From Ardenticatenaceae bacterium (GTDB lineage Bacteria; Chloroflexota; Anaerolineae; Promineifilales; Promineifilaceae): a stretch of DNA of 64,000 nucleotides. The DNA is taken from assembly GCA_020634435.1 (NCBI GenBank), contig JACKBS010000004.1, forward strand, positions 124,001 through 188,000, in the 5' to 3' direction. Under the pieces are notes generated by a model, which ran no database searches, was not told the origin of the DNA, and saw nothing but the letters and a program-made list of their open reading frames with translations. A program made the translations under genes and the position numbers. How positions within the stretch are numbered: position 1 is the first letter of the stretch; each line of letters begins with the position of its first letter. Below, piece after piece: positions 26,725-37,088 of this stretch.

Positions 26725-27287
26725 GCCACACGCTCCTCAATTGGCTGCGCGAATTGGGGGTCTAGCAGGTGCTGCAAGCGGGCCAGGCCGCGATGCTGCA
26801 ATGCTTTCACCGCCCCGATCGGTTTGTGGATCAGGTCAGCCACTTCTGCGTTGGAAAAGCCTTCGAAAAATTTGAGGGTAATGACCTTCTGCTGCTCTGG
26901 CGTGAGCGTTTGCAGGGCGGTGATGACTTGTTCGCCCAGCATGTGCTGCTCGGCAATCTGCCCCGGCGAGTCGCTGGCACTGGGTAGAGTGTCGGCCAGG
27001 GGAAGGTGGTTGCGGTGTGCCTGCCGTCGGTAGTGGTCGATGACCAGGTTGTGGGCGGTGCGGTACAGCCACGCTTTGAGTTGGTCTTCTGGCCCATTGC
27101 CATTTTTCAGGGCGGCGAGGAACCGTTCAAAGACAACGGCCGTTAACTCCCGCGCCGTCTCTCCATTACTCACTTGTCGGGTAATGTAGCGGTAAAGCAG
27201 GGGGTGATAATGGTCGTAAACGGCCGTTAACGCCGTTCGATCAAAATTCCGAGCCTGTTGCAGCAGCTTGTCGTCACAAATCTTCAC
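26721..27287 (-). CDS. ECF-type RNA polymerase sigma factor
   Basis: A 188-residue sigma-70-family factor. Region 2 is at residues ~10-85 (FDRTALTAVYDHYHPLLYRYI, LKAWLYRTAHNLVIDHYRR); region 4 at ~125-180 (LTPEQQKVITLKFFEGFSNAEVADLI). I start it at the GTG ending at 27287, with GAGGG 7 bases upstream; a longer frame to 27350 is less likely. The last 4 bases overlap the DUF5667 gene, which probably controls it. Targets are unknown. The two secreted proteins immediately upstream on the same strand, behind a terminator-like hairpin, could be part of the regulon. Confidence 0.88.
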   Translation of the reverse strand: MKICDDKLLQQARNFDRTALTAVYDHYHPLLYRYITRQVSNGETARELTAVVFERFLAALKNGNGPEDQLKAWLYRTAHNLVIDHYRRQAHRNHLPLADTLPSASDSPGQIAEQHMLGEQVITALQTLTPEQQKVITLKFFEGFSNAEVADLIHKPIGAVKALQHRGLARLQHLLDPQFAQPIEERVA

Positions 27288-27330
27288 ATTGACCCTCACC
27301 CTAAGCAGACGCATGAGGCGCGCAAAAGAT

Positions 27331-27358
27331 ACGGGGCACTGAAAATTCAATGCCCCGT
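27331..27358 (-). terminator. Hairpin between the secreted-protein gene and the sigma factor gene
   Basis: ACGGGGCA/TGCCCCGT stem with a 12-base AT-rich loop, followed on the minus strand by ATCTTTTG. Fits termination of the upstream secreted-protein transcript. Confidence 0.6.
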
Positions 27359-27421
27359 TAGGATACTAAAAAGTTATGAAGAAAGTGTGTCGTCGCTTGG
27401 CTATGAAGAGATTTGGCGTGC

Positions 27422-28027
27422 TTATTTGCGAATAAATGGCAGATACACTTTACGAATGTCGCCCACAATGCTGCCATTGCTGTTGTGCAGCGTCAGTTTA
27501 TCCATAAAAACCGGTGGATAGTTGAGCGGGTCCAACACCTGCACCGTGCAAATGACGTTTGGATTGCTGCTCAAAACTCGCCCCGAACCCTGGAAGATGG
27601 CCGGTGTGCCTGGGTTCCCACCCAAAAGCACGTCATCAAAGTAGATGGTTGTGTTTTGGGTGCTAAAGGTAAAACTGCGGTTGGGGGGCATGGTTACAGT
27701 GCCGGTGTAAACGTCAGTACCGTTCCATTGAAAAAGCTGAACTTCCACCTGGGTATTGGTTGTGTTGAGATTGGTGCAGTGGATGGAGGTAGCTTCTTTG
27801 CGATTGGTAGAGCCTTGCTCGCCATCATCTGTTACGCCGCTGAAGCGATACAAGACGCTTAACCCTTCAACCGCCAAACCATTGTCCAGATCGGTAATTT
27901 GCCCAGAACCACTCGCGCCTGCAATACCTTCCCTGGCACCACCGGTTACTTGCAGGGTCAGGGCCACGAAGAATAATCCGACAATGAGCACGCCGACTAA
28001 ACGGGCACCGAATTTTAAGGTACTCAT
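27422..28027 (-). CDS. Secreted protein of unknown family with C-terminal YLP tail (paralogue 2)
   Basis: A 201-residue protein. Signal peptide or anchor at residues ~10-30 (GVLIVGLFFVALTLQV). The mature part is predicted all-beta: VLYRFSGVTDDGEQGSTNRK, TSIHCTN, VEVQLFQWNGTD and NRSFTFSTQNTTIYFDDVLLG, with few cysteines. I recognise no named domain. It ends IRKVYLPFIRK; a similar YLP tail ends the giant protein at 61.3 kb. It is ~80% identical over its core to the next gene, which is 27 bp upstream. A cohesion or envelope role is a guess. Confidence 0.75.
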   Translation of the reverse strand: MSTLKFGARLVGVLIVGLFFVALTLQVTGGAREGIAGASGSGQITDLDNGLAVEGLSVLYRFSGVTDDGEQGSTNRKEATSIHCTNLNTTNTQVEVQLFQWNGTDVYTGTVTMPPNRSFTFSTQNTTIYFDDVLLGGNPGTPAIFQGSGRVLSSNPNVICTVQVLDPLNYPPVFMDKLTLHNSNGSIVGDIRKVYLPFIRK

Positions 28028-28054
28028 AGGAGCCTCCTTTTTGGCGAGAGCCGT

Positions 28055-28690
28055 TTATTGCCGGAACAAATCAATGCCAGAGACAAAGAGGGGCGGATAA
28101 TTGAGTGGGTCCAGCACCTGGGCGGTACAAATGACGTTGGGATTGCTGCTCAACACACGCCCTGAACCCTGGAAGATGGCTGGCGTGCCTGGGCTCCCAC
28201 CCAAGAGCACATCATCAAAGTAGATGGTTGTGTTTTGCGTGCTGAAGGTGAAGCTGCGATTAGTCGGCATGTTGACTGTGCCAGTAAATATGTCTGTGCC
28301 GTTCCATTGGAAAAGCTGAACTTCCACCTGGGTATTAGTGGCACTGATGTTAGTGCAATGGATAGAGGTGGCTTCTTTACGGTTGGTTGAGCCTTGTTCG
28401 CCATCGTCTGTTACCCCGGTAAAGCGATACAAGACGCTTAAACCGGCAACGGCGAGTTCCTCGTTGGCGGTGTCAAGATGAGCTGACCCGCTGGACCCCG
28501 CGATGCCTTCACCGGGTTTGAGGGTTTGGGTTGCCTGGTTGGTGACTGCGTTCGCGGTTTGCCCGGCTTCACCTTCTGCATAAGGCTTGGCGGCCCCATC
28601 TTGGGCCTGGACGCCAAAAATCAACATGCTAACAATAAGGATACCGGCGATGATAAGGGGAATTGAGATTTTTAAGACTCTTTTTTTCAC
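28055..28690 (-). CDS. Secreted protein of unknown family (paralogue 1)
   Basis: A 211-residue protein with an N-terminal signal (ISIPLIIAGILIVSMLIFGVQA) and a longer spacer before the shared beta-rich domain. The core (VLYRFTGVTDDGEQGSTNRK ... SSNPNVICTAQVLDPLNYPP) repeats that of the neighbouring gene almost word for word, so the pair arose by recent tandem duplication. This copy lacks the YLP tail and ends VSGIDLFRQ. No catalytic motif is visible. The 207 bp upstream (28691-28897) hold one ACGGCCGT palindrome and no gene. Confidence 0.75.
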   Translation of the reverse strand: MKKRVLKISIPLIIAGILIVSMLIFGVQAQDGAAKPYAEGEAGQTANAVTNQATQTLKPGEGIAGSSGSAHLDTANEELAVAGLSVLYRFTGVTDDGEQGSTNRKEATSIHCTNISATNTQVEVQLFQWNGTDIFTGTVNMPTNRSFTFSTQNTTIYFDDVLLGGSPGTPAIFQGSGRVLSSNPNVICTAQVLDPLNYPPLFVSGIDLFRQ

Positions 28691-28897
28691 GTTTATCCTC
28701 CAATACTTGATTTACGATTGCCAATACATTTTCCAAATTGATGAACGTGGGAAACGGCCGTTTTCCTTCATCAACTTCGTGAAAATGCAAGCTGGTGTGG
28801 TGTAAGTCGGGGAAGATAAAAGTTATGCAGGAAGGAGATTAAAGAGGATGGACTAGGGATTATTTAAATTTTTGTTTGGTGCCAAAAACCAAATATG

Positions 28898-29587
28898 TCA
28901 AATTAGTTTGTCACGCTTTTCCAAATTATGGCGAGCGCATAACAATTGAATATTTTCTGCTTTCAATGATGTGCCACCTTTTGAATAAGGAATAATGTGA
29001 TCAAAATGAAGTTCATCTGTGGCGCCACACGTTACGCAACGTCCTTTGTCTCGCTTCCACACTTCAAGTTTGACATGAGTAGGTATGACACGTGTTCTTT
29101 CTGAATTTTCAATACGGCTGTTAATAGAGATGGAATGATCATCTATAGCAACTAATTTGAATTTAAAAACTTTCCTTCCATCTTCGAATTGTGTCCATGA
29201 ATCTACTAGATGGAATAATCCATTGTATGACCAAATGCCAGCGCGGAGTTTTTCGTAAACTCGGATAGATTCTGGTGCCACTCCATGCAGTTTATGAGCT
29301 TGGGCAGCCCTATGGAATTTACCGTTTTCAGTTAATCTTCCTGAACTTGTAAACTCAGGTTGATCTACGCTTTTAGGATTCGAGTTTGTTGCATTTCTTG
29401 GCTCATCATGACCTTCATAGATTAATGTCATGCCGTCATCTTCGATTCGATCTTGATAGGGCGCATTTGCTCTTACAGACATCAAAATGACGGAATGATC
29501 ATCATTCAGCTGGAAATTCATGCCTTTTTGTAAACTTGTGCCTTCCCTCTGGCACATATCCAGATAAGAAATGATTTCGTTACTCAT
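28898..29587 (-). CDS. HNH endonuclease with N-terminal SRA/YDG-like domain (type IV restriction candidate)
   Basis: A 229-residue nuclease. Residues ~20-150 contain VILMSVRANAPYQDRIEDDG and MTLIYEGHDEP, resembling the SRA-like modified-base-binding domain of McrA-type enzymes. Residues ~175-229 are HNH: CVTCGATDELHFDHIIPYSKG, then ENIQLLCARHN. If both assignments hold it would cut DNA that carries modified cytosine. Its base composition is clearly more AT-rich than its neighbours, it has no ACGGCCGT palindrome, and its ATG abuts the stop of the mutase gene with no gap. Those facts suggest a horizontally acquired gene inserted behind mcmA. The SRA assignment is from memory of the family and is less certain than HNH. 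Confidence 0.78.
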   Translation of the reverse strand: MSNEIISYLDMCQREGTSLQKGMNFQLNDDHSVILMSVRANAPYQDRIEDDGMTLIYEGHDEPRNATNSNPKSVDQPEFTSSGRLTENGKFHRAAQAHKLHGVAPESIRVYEKLRAGIWSYNGLFHLVDSWTQFEDGRKVFKFKLVAIDDHSISINSRIENSERTRVIPTHVKLEVWKRDKGRCVTCGATDELHFDHIIPYSKGGTSLKAENIQLLCARHNLEKRDKLI

Positions 29588-31733
<2,146 letters not shown>

Positions 31734-31812
31734 ATAAATGACTCCAAGGGAATGGATGCGGATGATGCAGATTTTTTATCCACGTCACCCGCGTTAATCA
31801 TCGTCCAATTCT

Positions 31813-32670
31813 TTAAACAAACAGCGGTTTCATTTGGATGCTTTGCATCTTTTCCGTGACTGTATCTTGCGGAACGGCCGAATCCGCCCGTTCGGCAGCT
31901 TGCAAGACCATTTCCAACAACGTGGTGTCGCCCGCTGTGTTCAAGAAAACCCCAGGGCGACTAAACACCCACTGGACGGCTAAATCAATCTCTTCTTGCG
32001 TGCTAAACGGTTCGTACCAGGTGGTGTGGGTTTTTGGTTTGTCGCCCCACGGCCCTTTGGACAGCGCTTTGATGGTTTGCACGGCCACGTTTTTCTCCTG
32101 GCAGACGGCCATCAGCTGCTCAAAATCGGCGGCGTACTGCGGATTTTGCATCATGGTGGGGTTGTAGGGCAGCAGCACGGAATCGAAGTCGAATCGTTCC
32201 AGGCTCTTGAGATGCATTTCCGCCACGTTGGTGTTGTGCCCGGTCACGCCGAGGAAGCGGGTCAGCCCTTGCTCACGCGCCTCGATGAAGGCCTCCAGCA
32301 CGCCGCCGGGTCCCATCGCCGTTTCCCACTCCTCTGGATTGACCAGGAAGTGCATTTGCCACAAGTCAACGTGATCCGTTTTGAGGAGGTCTAGCGAGCG
32401 GTGCAGCTCTTCTTTGGCTTCCTGGTAGGTGCGTTTTTCGGTTTTGGTAGCCAGGAAAAACTGATCGCGGTACTGCTTCAGCCAGGGCCCTAGCCGTAAT
32501 TCAGCATCGCCGTAGGAAGCGGCCGTATCAATGTGATTCACGCCATATTTCAGCAGCAAATCCAGGGTGCGGTTGGCTTCATCTTGCGATGTGCCCCAAA
32601 AAGCGGCGGCGCCAAACAAGGTGCGCGTGCTGTTGTGTCCGGTTCTGCCAAAAGGAATTTTTTCAATCAT
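31813..32670 (-). CDS. Aldo/keto reductase family oxidoreductase
   Basis: NAD(P)H-dependent carbonyl reductase of TIM-barrel fold; 285 residues. The catalytic tetrad residues are in DTAASYGDAELRLG (Asp, Tyr), TKTEKR (Lys) and LWQMHFL (His). A C-terminal segment (QMKPLFV) lacks the usual long substrate loop. I start it at the ATG ending at 32670 with GGAGAAG upstream; a TTG four codons earlier is possible. The 79-bp gap to the mutase gene suggests, but does not prove, a shared operon. Substrate unknown. Confidence 0.85.
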   Translation of the reverse strand: MIEKIPFGRTGHNSTRTLFGAAAFWGTSQDEANRTLDLLLKYGVNHIDTAASYGDAELRLGPWLKQYRDQFFLATKTEKRTYQEAKEELHRSLDLLKTDHVDLWQMHFLVNPEEWETAMGPGGVLEAFIEAREQGLTRFLGVTGHNTNVAEMHLKSLERFDFDSVLLPYNPTMMQNPQYAADFEQLMAVCQEKNVAVQTIKALSKGPWGDKPKTHTTWYEPFSTQEEIDLAVQWVFSRPGVFLNTAGDTTLLEMVLQAAERADSAVPQDTVTEKMQSIQMKPLFV

Positions 32671-32857
32671 GATCTTCTCCAAAATGAGTGAGCGGCGCGG
32701 CGGGTTGCCTTGGCGGATTTCGCTGTACTTTCCGCTGGCTGTATGGCCGCACCTGGACGATTACACTGGCAAAAAGCAGTGGTTTATTTTGGCATAAAGT
32801 ATAACACGTCTTGAACTGACGCGATGTCGGAACAACATTTTAAGCCGGGGTTTTAAC

Positions 32858-32908
32858 TCACGCGAAGGCGCAAAGAGAAGAATTTAACCACTTTGCGCCT
32901 TTGCGTGA
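32858..32908 (-). terminator. CGCAAAG-type hairpin after the selenoprotein operon
   Basis: 18-base arms TCACGCGAAGGCGCAAAG and CTTTGCGCCTTTGCGTGA (near-perfect), 15-base loop. It lies ~50 bp beyond the stop of the last gene of the minus-strand operon. Family member of the 5479-5525 hairpin. Confidence 0.6.
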
Positions 32909-32959
32909 AATCAGCTTTTTTAGATAGGTAGGTAGGATTGGTAACGGCCGTTTCCCCTC

Positions 32960-33499
32960 TCACATGTCCCTTAGCACCCGCAAAATATGATCCATGGCGG
33001 GCCGGTCGGTTGGCTCGCGGCTGGGGTGGGCCAGGCGAATGACGCCCTGCGGATCGATGATGAAATCACCGCCCAGCTGGTGCGGATCGCCGCGCTTGCC
33101 AAACGTCTCCCGCTTTTGCAGGGCGGCCTTGGTGTAGTACCACAAATTCGCCGGGCTCCACGAGCGCAAGACAGAGGATTCCAGGCCGTACGCCTGGTAC
33201 GCGCTTCGATTGGCGTCCATTAGAAAGGGGAAGGGGGAGCGCGTTTCCTGCCGCCACGCCTGTGCCCAATATTCTGTGCCAAAGGAGACCGTTACCACGT
33301 TGGCGTGAGCGTTGATTTCTGCCTGGTGGGCCACAACCTGGGCCACATGATCGCGACAGGGCAGTCAGGCCAGGTGGCGTAGGAAGATGAGCAGGAGGGA
33401 ACGGCCGTTGCCCCAAAACGAGGACAGGGCCACCGAATCGGCTTCAAACAGCGTTAGCGTTATATCGGGGGCCTTTTGGCCGGGCTTTAAACGGGTCAC
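32960..33499 (-). CDS. Peroxiredoxin-like (AhpC/TSA, PRXL2-type) protein with in-frame UGA: probable selenoprotein
   Basis: A thioredoxin-fold redox protein of 179 residues if UGA at 33365-33367 is read as selenocysteine. The frame begins at a GTG (33499, CTGGAG upstream) with VTRLKPGQKAPDITLTLF and continues through SSFWGNGRSLLLIFLRHLA to UGA at codon 45. It then resumes without shift as LPCRDHVAQVVAHQ and runs to GGDFIIDPQGVIRLAHPSRE at the C-terminus. In this family the position holds the first Cys of a CxxC motif, so here it becomes UxxC (Sec45, Cys48). A hairpin of SECIS type directly follows the UGA. It is the last gene of a five-gene operon, 18 bp after the CDP-alcohol phosphatidyltransferase. 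Alternative: a nonsense mutation or C-to-A error; less likely given the exact position. Confidence 0.7.
33319..33364 (-). promoter_or_regulatory. Candidate bacterial SECIS element
   Basis: Immediately after the in-frame UGA, CUGCC (33364-33360) can pair with GGCAG (33323-33319). Within, GUGGCC and GGCCCAC form an upper stem with one bulged C and an 8-nt apical loop CAGGUUGU that contains GGU, ~27 nt from the UGA. Bacterial SECIS elements sit directly downstream of UGA with a short G-containing apical loop at about that distance. The internal loop is strongly asymmetric (13 against 2 nt), which weakens the call. Confidence 0.5.
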
Positions 33500-33517
33500 A
33501 GGCAAAACTCCAGGTGG

Positions 33518-34141
33518 TTAAATGTGGCGCGCGGCCCACACCAGCCGCTGCCCAATCGTAATCACAATCAGTCCAGCCATCAGGCTGAACAGCCAGACGA
33601 GATGGGCGGGAAAGATAATAAACGCGCCGTAAAAAATAATCGTTTCGGTGCCGCCGATGATGCCCGCAGGCATGGCGATGGTGGTGAGGCGGCCTTCGTG
33701 GCGGGCGCGGCGCTTTTCTAGAACCGCGGCCAGATACATCCACGAGGCAGCGTTCACGTAGTAGGTGCACAGCAAAAAGATGAGGCTGAGGATCAGCGGT
33801 TGGGCCATGCCGCTGGATGCGTGGGGATCGACCTGACTCGCCGCCAAGCCAACCGGGATGGCGGCATACGTCACAAAGTCCACCACAATGTCCAGGTAGC
33901 CGCCAAAATCGCTGGTTGTGCCGCACTGGCGGGCCACTGCGCCGTCCAGGCCGTCGAGCACGCGGTTGGTTACCCAAAGAAAGAAGCCCAGGATGTACTG
34001 CTGCTGCCAGACAGAAACGGCCGTAACCAACCCCACCACCAGCCCCGCTACCGTGAAAAACCAGGGCGGTACGGCTTGCAAGAGTTGGGCCAGCGGGGCA
34101 AAGGCGTTGTCCTTGAACTGGCGCATTTTTTCATCAAACAT
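33518..34141 (-). CDS. CDP-alcohol phosphatidyltransferase family membrane protein
   Basis: A 207-residue enzyme of phospholipid or glyco-phospholipid head-group synthesis. The catalytic signature DGLDGAVARQCGTTSDFGGYLD contains the full D-x2-DG-x2-AR-x8-G-x3-D-x3-D pattern in the cytoplasmic loop after TM2, and about six hydrophobic segments surround it. The start (MFDEKMRQF) is 2 bp after the stop of the preceding gene. The acceptor alcohol (glycerol-phosphate, inositol-phosphate, serine or other) is not evident. Confidence 0.87.
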   Translation of the reverse strand: MFDEKMRQFKDNAFAPLAQLLQAVPPWFFTVAGLVVGLVTAVSVWQQQYILGFFLWVTNRVLDGLDGAVARQCGTTSDFGGYLDIVVDFVTYAAIPVGLAASQVDPHASSGMAQPLILSLIFLLCTYYVNAASWMYLAAVLEKRRARHEGRLTTIAMPAGIIGGTETIIFYGAFIIFPAHLVWLFSLMAGLIVITIGQRLVWAARHI

Positions 34142-34143
34142 CG

Positions 34144-34686
34144 TTAATTGTTTCCATTTTTGCGCTGTAGAACCAGCCAAACCACCAGCCCAAAATCCAA
34201 TACATGTTCCGCCAGGCGAAAGATGCGCCCGCCATGCGCCGGGTCCCAATAGCTGATGGGCGACCGAAACCGCTTGTGCCACTCAAGTGGGAAAAAGAGC
34301 ACCGGGCCATCGTCGGCGTGAGTGAGGATGTCGATGGCTGAATGCAGCCCGCAGCCCGTGGCAAACCAGAGCAGCCACTCGCCCCACGCCCGCTGCCGCC
34401 ACAAGTAGCCCATCAACCCCAAGAAGAAGAGCGGCAATGGCGCGTGCAGCAGGTTGTGGGCGGCAATCCACCATGGGTTGTTGAAATAGAGGTTGTTGTA
34501 GGTGGGGCTGCACCGTGTTTTGTCTGGCAGGTGTGGGCGCAAATAACGCCGGTCGAGCACGTACCCCGCACTCAGCAGCGCCAGCGGCACGTCGGGTGAG
34601 ACGGAGCCAGCCCGCAGCGCTTGTTTGCGGCGGGGTGAGGAGGTGGGAAGAACGGCCGTTATCAACCAATGCGAGTAAGTCTGCAT
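34144..34686 (-). CDS. Membrane-bound metal-dependent hydrolase, YdjM/DUF457-like (copy 2)
   Basis: A 180-residue membrane protein. The motif MQTYSHWLITAVL with SVSPDVPLALLS near the N-terminus and HSAIDILTHADDGPVLFFPL later supply the conserved His and Asp residues of the family; four hydrophobic segments are visible. The start overlaps nothing but lies 1 bp after the stop of copy 1. It shares about half its residues with copy 1, including FNNPWWIAAHNLLHAPL and FRSPISYWDPAHGGRIF. Function of the family is poorly defined. Confidence 0.82.
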   Translation of the reverse strand: MQTYSHWLITAVLPTSSPRRKQALRAGSVSPDVPLALLSAGYVLDRRYLRPHLPDKTRCSPTYNNLYFNNPWWIAAHNLLHAPLPLFFLGLMGYLWRQRAWGEWLLWFATGCGLHSAIDILTHADDGPVLFFPLEWHKRFRSPISYWDPAHGGRIFRLAEHVLDFGLVVWLVLQRKNGNN

Positions 34687-34687
34687 C

Positions 34688-35284
34688 TTAGCGCCCCACC
34701 GCTTTTTTTGCTTGCCGTGCCCGCCACCACTGCTGCCCCAGGAAAAAGAGCAGGGCCACATCCAGCAGGTTCTCAATGGGACCAAAAATGCGCCCACCGT
34801 GGCGCGGATCCCAATAGCTGACCGGTGCCCGAAACCGGTAGGTCCAGTTCAGCGGAAAGAAGAGCACCGGGCCATCGTCCACGTGCGTCAAAATGTCGAT
34901 GAGGCTGTGCAGGCCGCAGCCGGCGGCAAACCAGATGATCGGCCAGCCCCACTTTTGCCATTTGGGGCGAGCGGTCTGGCGCATCAGCGCGTAGCCAATG
35001 GCTGCGTAGAGCAAAATCAGCAGCGGCGCATGAAATAAATTGTGCCCGGAAATCCACCACGGATTGGTGAAGTAGAGCGTGTCGAAGCTGGGACCAAACA
35101 GAAATTCGTTGACTCCGCCTGCGTTGGGGCGACGGGAAATCATGAAACCAATCGTCAGGAGAAACAGCGGCACATCGGGCAGCACCGATCCCAGCAGCAA
35201 TGCCTTGCCCGACAAGACAACTTTTTTGTGCTCCATGCGGTCGCGGAATACGGCCGTTATCAAAAAATGGGAGTATGTTTGCAT
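34688..35284 (-). CDS. Membrane-bound metal-dependent hydrolase, YdjM/DUF457-like (copy 1)
   Basis: A 198-residue membrane protein, paralogous to the next gene. Shared blocks: MQTYSHFLITAVF, GSVLPDVPLFLL, FTNPWWISGHNLFHAPLL, HSLIDILTHVDDGPVLFFPL and FRAPVSYWDPRHGGRIF. Conserved His/Asp in these suggest a metal site at the membrane surface. It begins 5 bp after the stop of the FAD-dependent enzyme, so all are translated from one message. Tandem duplication has retained two copies in one operon. Confidence 0.82.
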   Translation of the reverse strand: MQTYSHFLITAVFRDRMEHKKVVLSGKALLLGSVLPDVPLFLLTIGFMISRRPNAGGVNEFLFGPSFDTLYFTNPWWISGHNLFHAPLLILLYAAIGYALMRQTARPKWQKWGWPIIWFAAGCGLHSLIDILTHVDDGPVLFFPLNWTYRFRAPVSYWDPRHGGRIFGPIENLLDVALLFFLGQQWWRARQAKKAVGR

Positions 35285-35289
35285 GGTGC

Positions 35290-37002
35290 TTACCGATTGG
35301 CCCGCTGCTGGTACAGCTTTTTGTGCTGCCAGGCCAGGTAAGGTCGGGCAAATTTTAGCTTTTCTTTGGCCCCGTATTGCAGCAAATCAATCATGTTCAG
35401 GTCGCCAAAAAAGTGCGCCTTGTACGCGCCAGAGCGCATAAAGCCTTCGCCCGGTTTAAGCAGGCTGAGGCGAATTTTATTCTTGGGCAGGTACGTCTTG
35501 CCGTCGAGCAAAGCGACAAACGGATCGGCAATCCAGCTGAGCCCACGAAAAATTTGGTTGATTTCGGCGACGGCGGCGGTAACGGCCGTATCAGCCTCAG
35601 GATTCACCGCTTCGATAATTCGGTCCACCCGGTCAGCCACTTCCTCAAATTCCGGGTAGCCACCGCCCACCAGCTTCAGCGTGACCAACTGGTCGTAGTA
35701 CGCTTGCCGGGCAACGGCCGTTGTCGAATCCATCGCCTGCGCCCGCATCATATTCAGCTTCAGCAGCTCCGTGTACGCGCCCAGCAGCCACATCACCGAG
35801 TACACCTGCCACAGCCGGTAATCCTTGAACGAGCGGTAGCTGTTAGCCACCAGCCGGTCGGCTGAGCAGACAAAATTGCGGGTCACGGTTTCCAAATCGG
35901 CAAAAGCGGTGGTCGAATAATCGCCCGTTTCGGCCGCGTGCAGCAGCTGGTGGGCCAACACAAACACCGTTGCCAGCGAGGTGTACAGCCCCTTGGAGTA
36001 GAGCGGGTCGATGAACCCAGCGGCGTGCCCCAGCAGCGCCCAACGGTCGCCCACTACCTGCTTCGACGAATATTGCAGCCGTCCGGCGCGGGTCCAGTCG
36101 CGCACCGCCTGGGCGTTGGCAAACTGGGCGGCAATGCTGGGAAACTGCTCGATGAAGCCAAAAAATTCTGCTTCCGGCGTCAAATCGTTGCGGGGCGGAT
36201 GCTGGCGCGGGTCCAGCAGCAGCCCGACGCTGCACAGCGGGTTGGTCGCTTCGGGATAGTTGTCGAAGGGAATCACCCACAGCCAGCCGCCGTCAAACAA
36301 ATGGTGCAGCGTGCCTTCGGACATGCGAAACGGCAGACCATACTGCGTCTGCGAACCGCCGGTTTGATGGTAGCAGGGTACATTGATCATGTGGGTAAAC
36401 ATGCCGCGCGAGTGGGTTTGCAGATTAAAATCGCGCAGGTCAAACTTCTGCGCCAGGATGGAGCGGAAGCCGCCCGCATCAACAACGTAGCGTGCCGTCA
36501 CTGGCTGGCCGTTGGCGGGCAGGACGGTGACGTGATCGTCATGAAGTTCGATGTCTTGCACGGGGGTGTTTTGCTGGATGGTGGCACCGTAGGAAACGGC
36601 CGTACTCATCATGAAATAGTCGGTGTCTTGCCGATAAAGGTGCAGTTCGTGGCCGTGCGGTTCCTTGGGAATGATGGCTTGTAAGGTGTGATGGACGTCG
36701 TGCGGCTGACCGGGCAGATGGTGCAAAAAGCCAAAATGGCGTTTGATGCCGTGGGTGGTCCCAGCAAACGGCAGAAAGTTTTCTGTACTGAAGTACGCCA
36801 GTTCCGGCACGTCAAAAAAATGGGCCAGCGCCCGCATCATCTCCGACGTTTCCAGGATGAGCGACTCGCCAATGGCAAAACGCGGGTGCGATTTGGCCTC
36901 GAAGGCCACCACCCGCTGCCCGTGCCGCGCCAAAATGGCCGCCAGTGCCGCCCCGGCAATCCCCGAGCCAATAATCGCGACATCAAAATCAGGTTCTTTC
37001 AT
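35290..37002 (-). CDS. FAD-dependent halogenase/oxidoreductase of the tryptophan-halogenase-like group
   Basis: A 570-residue flavoprotein, first gene of the minus-strand operon. The FAD-binding GSGIAGAALA is at residues ~12-21 and IGESLILETSEMM follows. The WxWxIP signature of flavin-dependent halogenases is present as GWLWVIPF near residue 245, and a second flavin contact is WALLGHAAGFIDPLYSKG. A ~170-residue C-terminal helical extension is unusual. It could halogenate a small molecule, or be a non-halogenating relative; the catalytic Lys cannot be fixed without alignment. Its operon with a lipid head-group transferase suggests a lipid-like substrate. Confidence 0.8.
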   Translation of the reverse strand: MKEPDFDVAIIGSGIAGAALAAILARHGQRVVAFEAKSHPRFAIGESLILETSEMMRALAHFFDVPELAYFSTENFLPFAGTTHGIKRHFGFLHHLPGQPHDVHHTLQAIIPKEPHGHELHLYRQDTDYFMMSTAVSYGATIQQNTPVQDIELHDDHVTVLPANGQPVTARYVVDAGGFRSILAQKFDLRDFNLQTHSRGMFTHMINVPCYHQTGGSQTQYGLPFRMSEGTLHHLFDGGWLWVIPFDNYPEATNPLCSVGLLLDPRQHPPRNDLTPEAEFFGFIEQFPSIAAQFANAQAVRDWTRAGRLQYSSKQVVGDRWALLGHAAGFIDPLYSKGLYTSLATVFVLAHQLLHAAETGDYSTTAFADLETVTRNFVCSADRLVANSYRSFKDYRLWQVYSVMWLLGAYTELLKLNMMRAQAMDSTTAVARQAYYDQLVTLKLVGGGYPEFEEVADRVDRIIEAVNPEADTAVTAAVAEINQIFRGLSWIADPFVALLDGKTYLPKNKIRLSLLKPGEGFMRSGAYKAHFFGDLNMIDLLQYGAKEKLKFARPYLAWQHKKLYQQRANR

Positions 37003-37088
37003 CTAGGTGCCTACATCCTTGCACAAAGGTTTGGGTCTCTGGCAAATCGCTCTCATGATCTTGCCGATAAGAATCTTACCAGAGAAAG

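Noticed and set aside
32960..33499. Peroxiredoxin-like gene as a simple pseudogene or as starting only at 33346
   Set aside because: The upstream frame encodes the expected N-terminal half of the fold with a start and ribosome site, and the stop falls exactly at a redox-Cys position.
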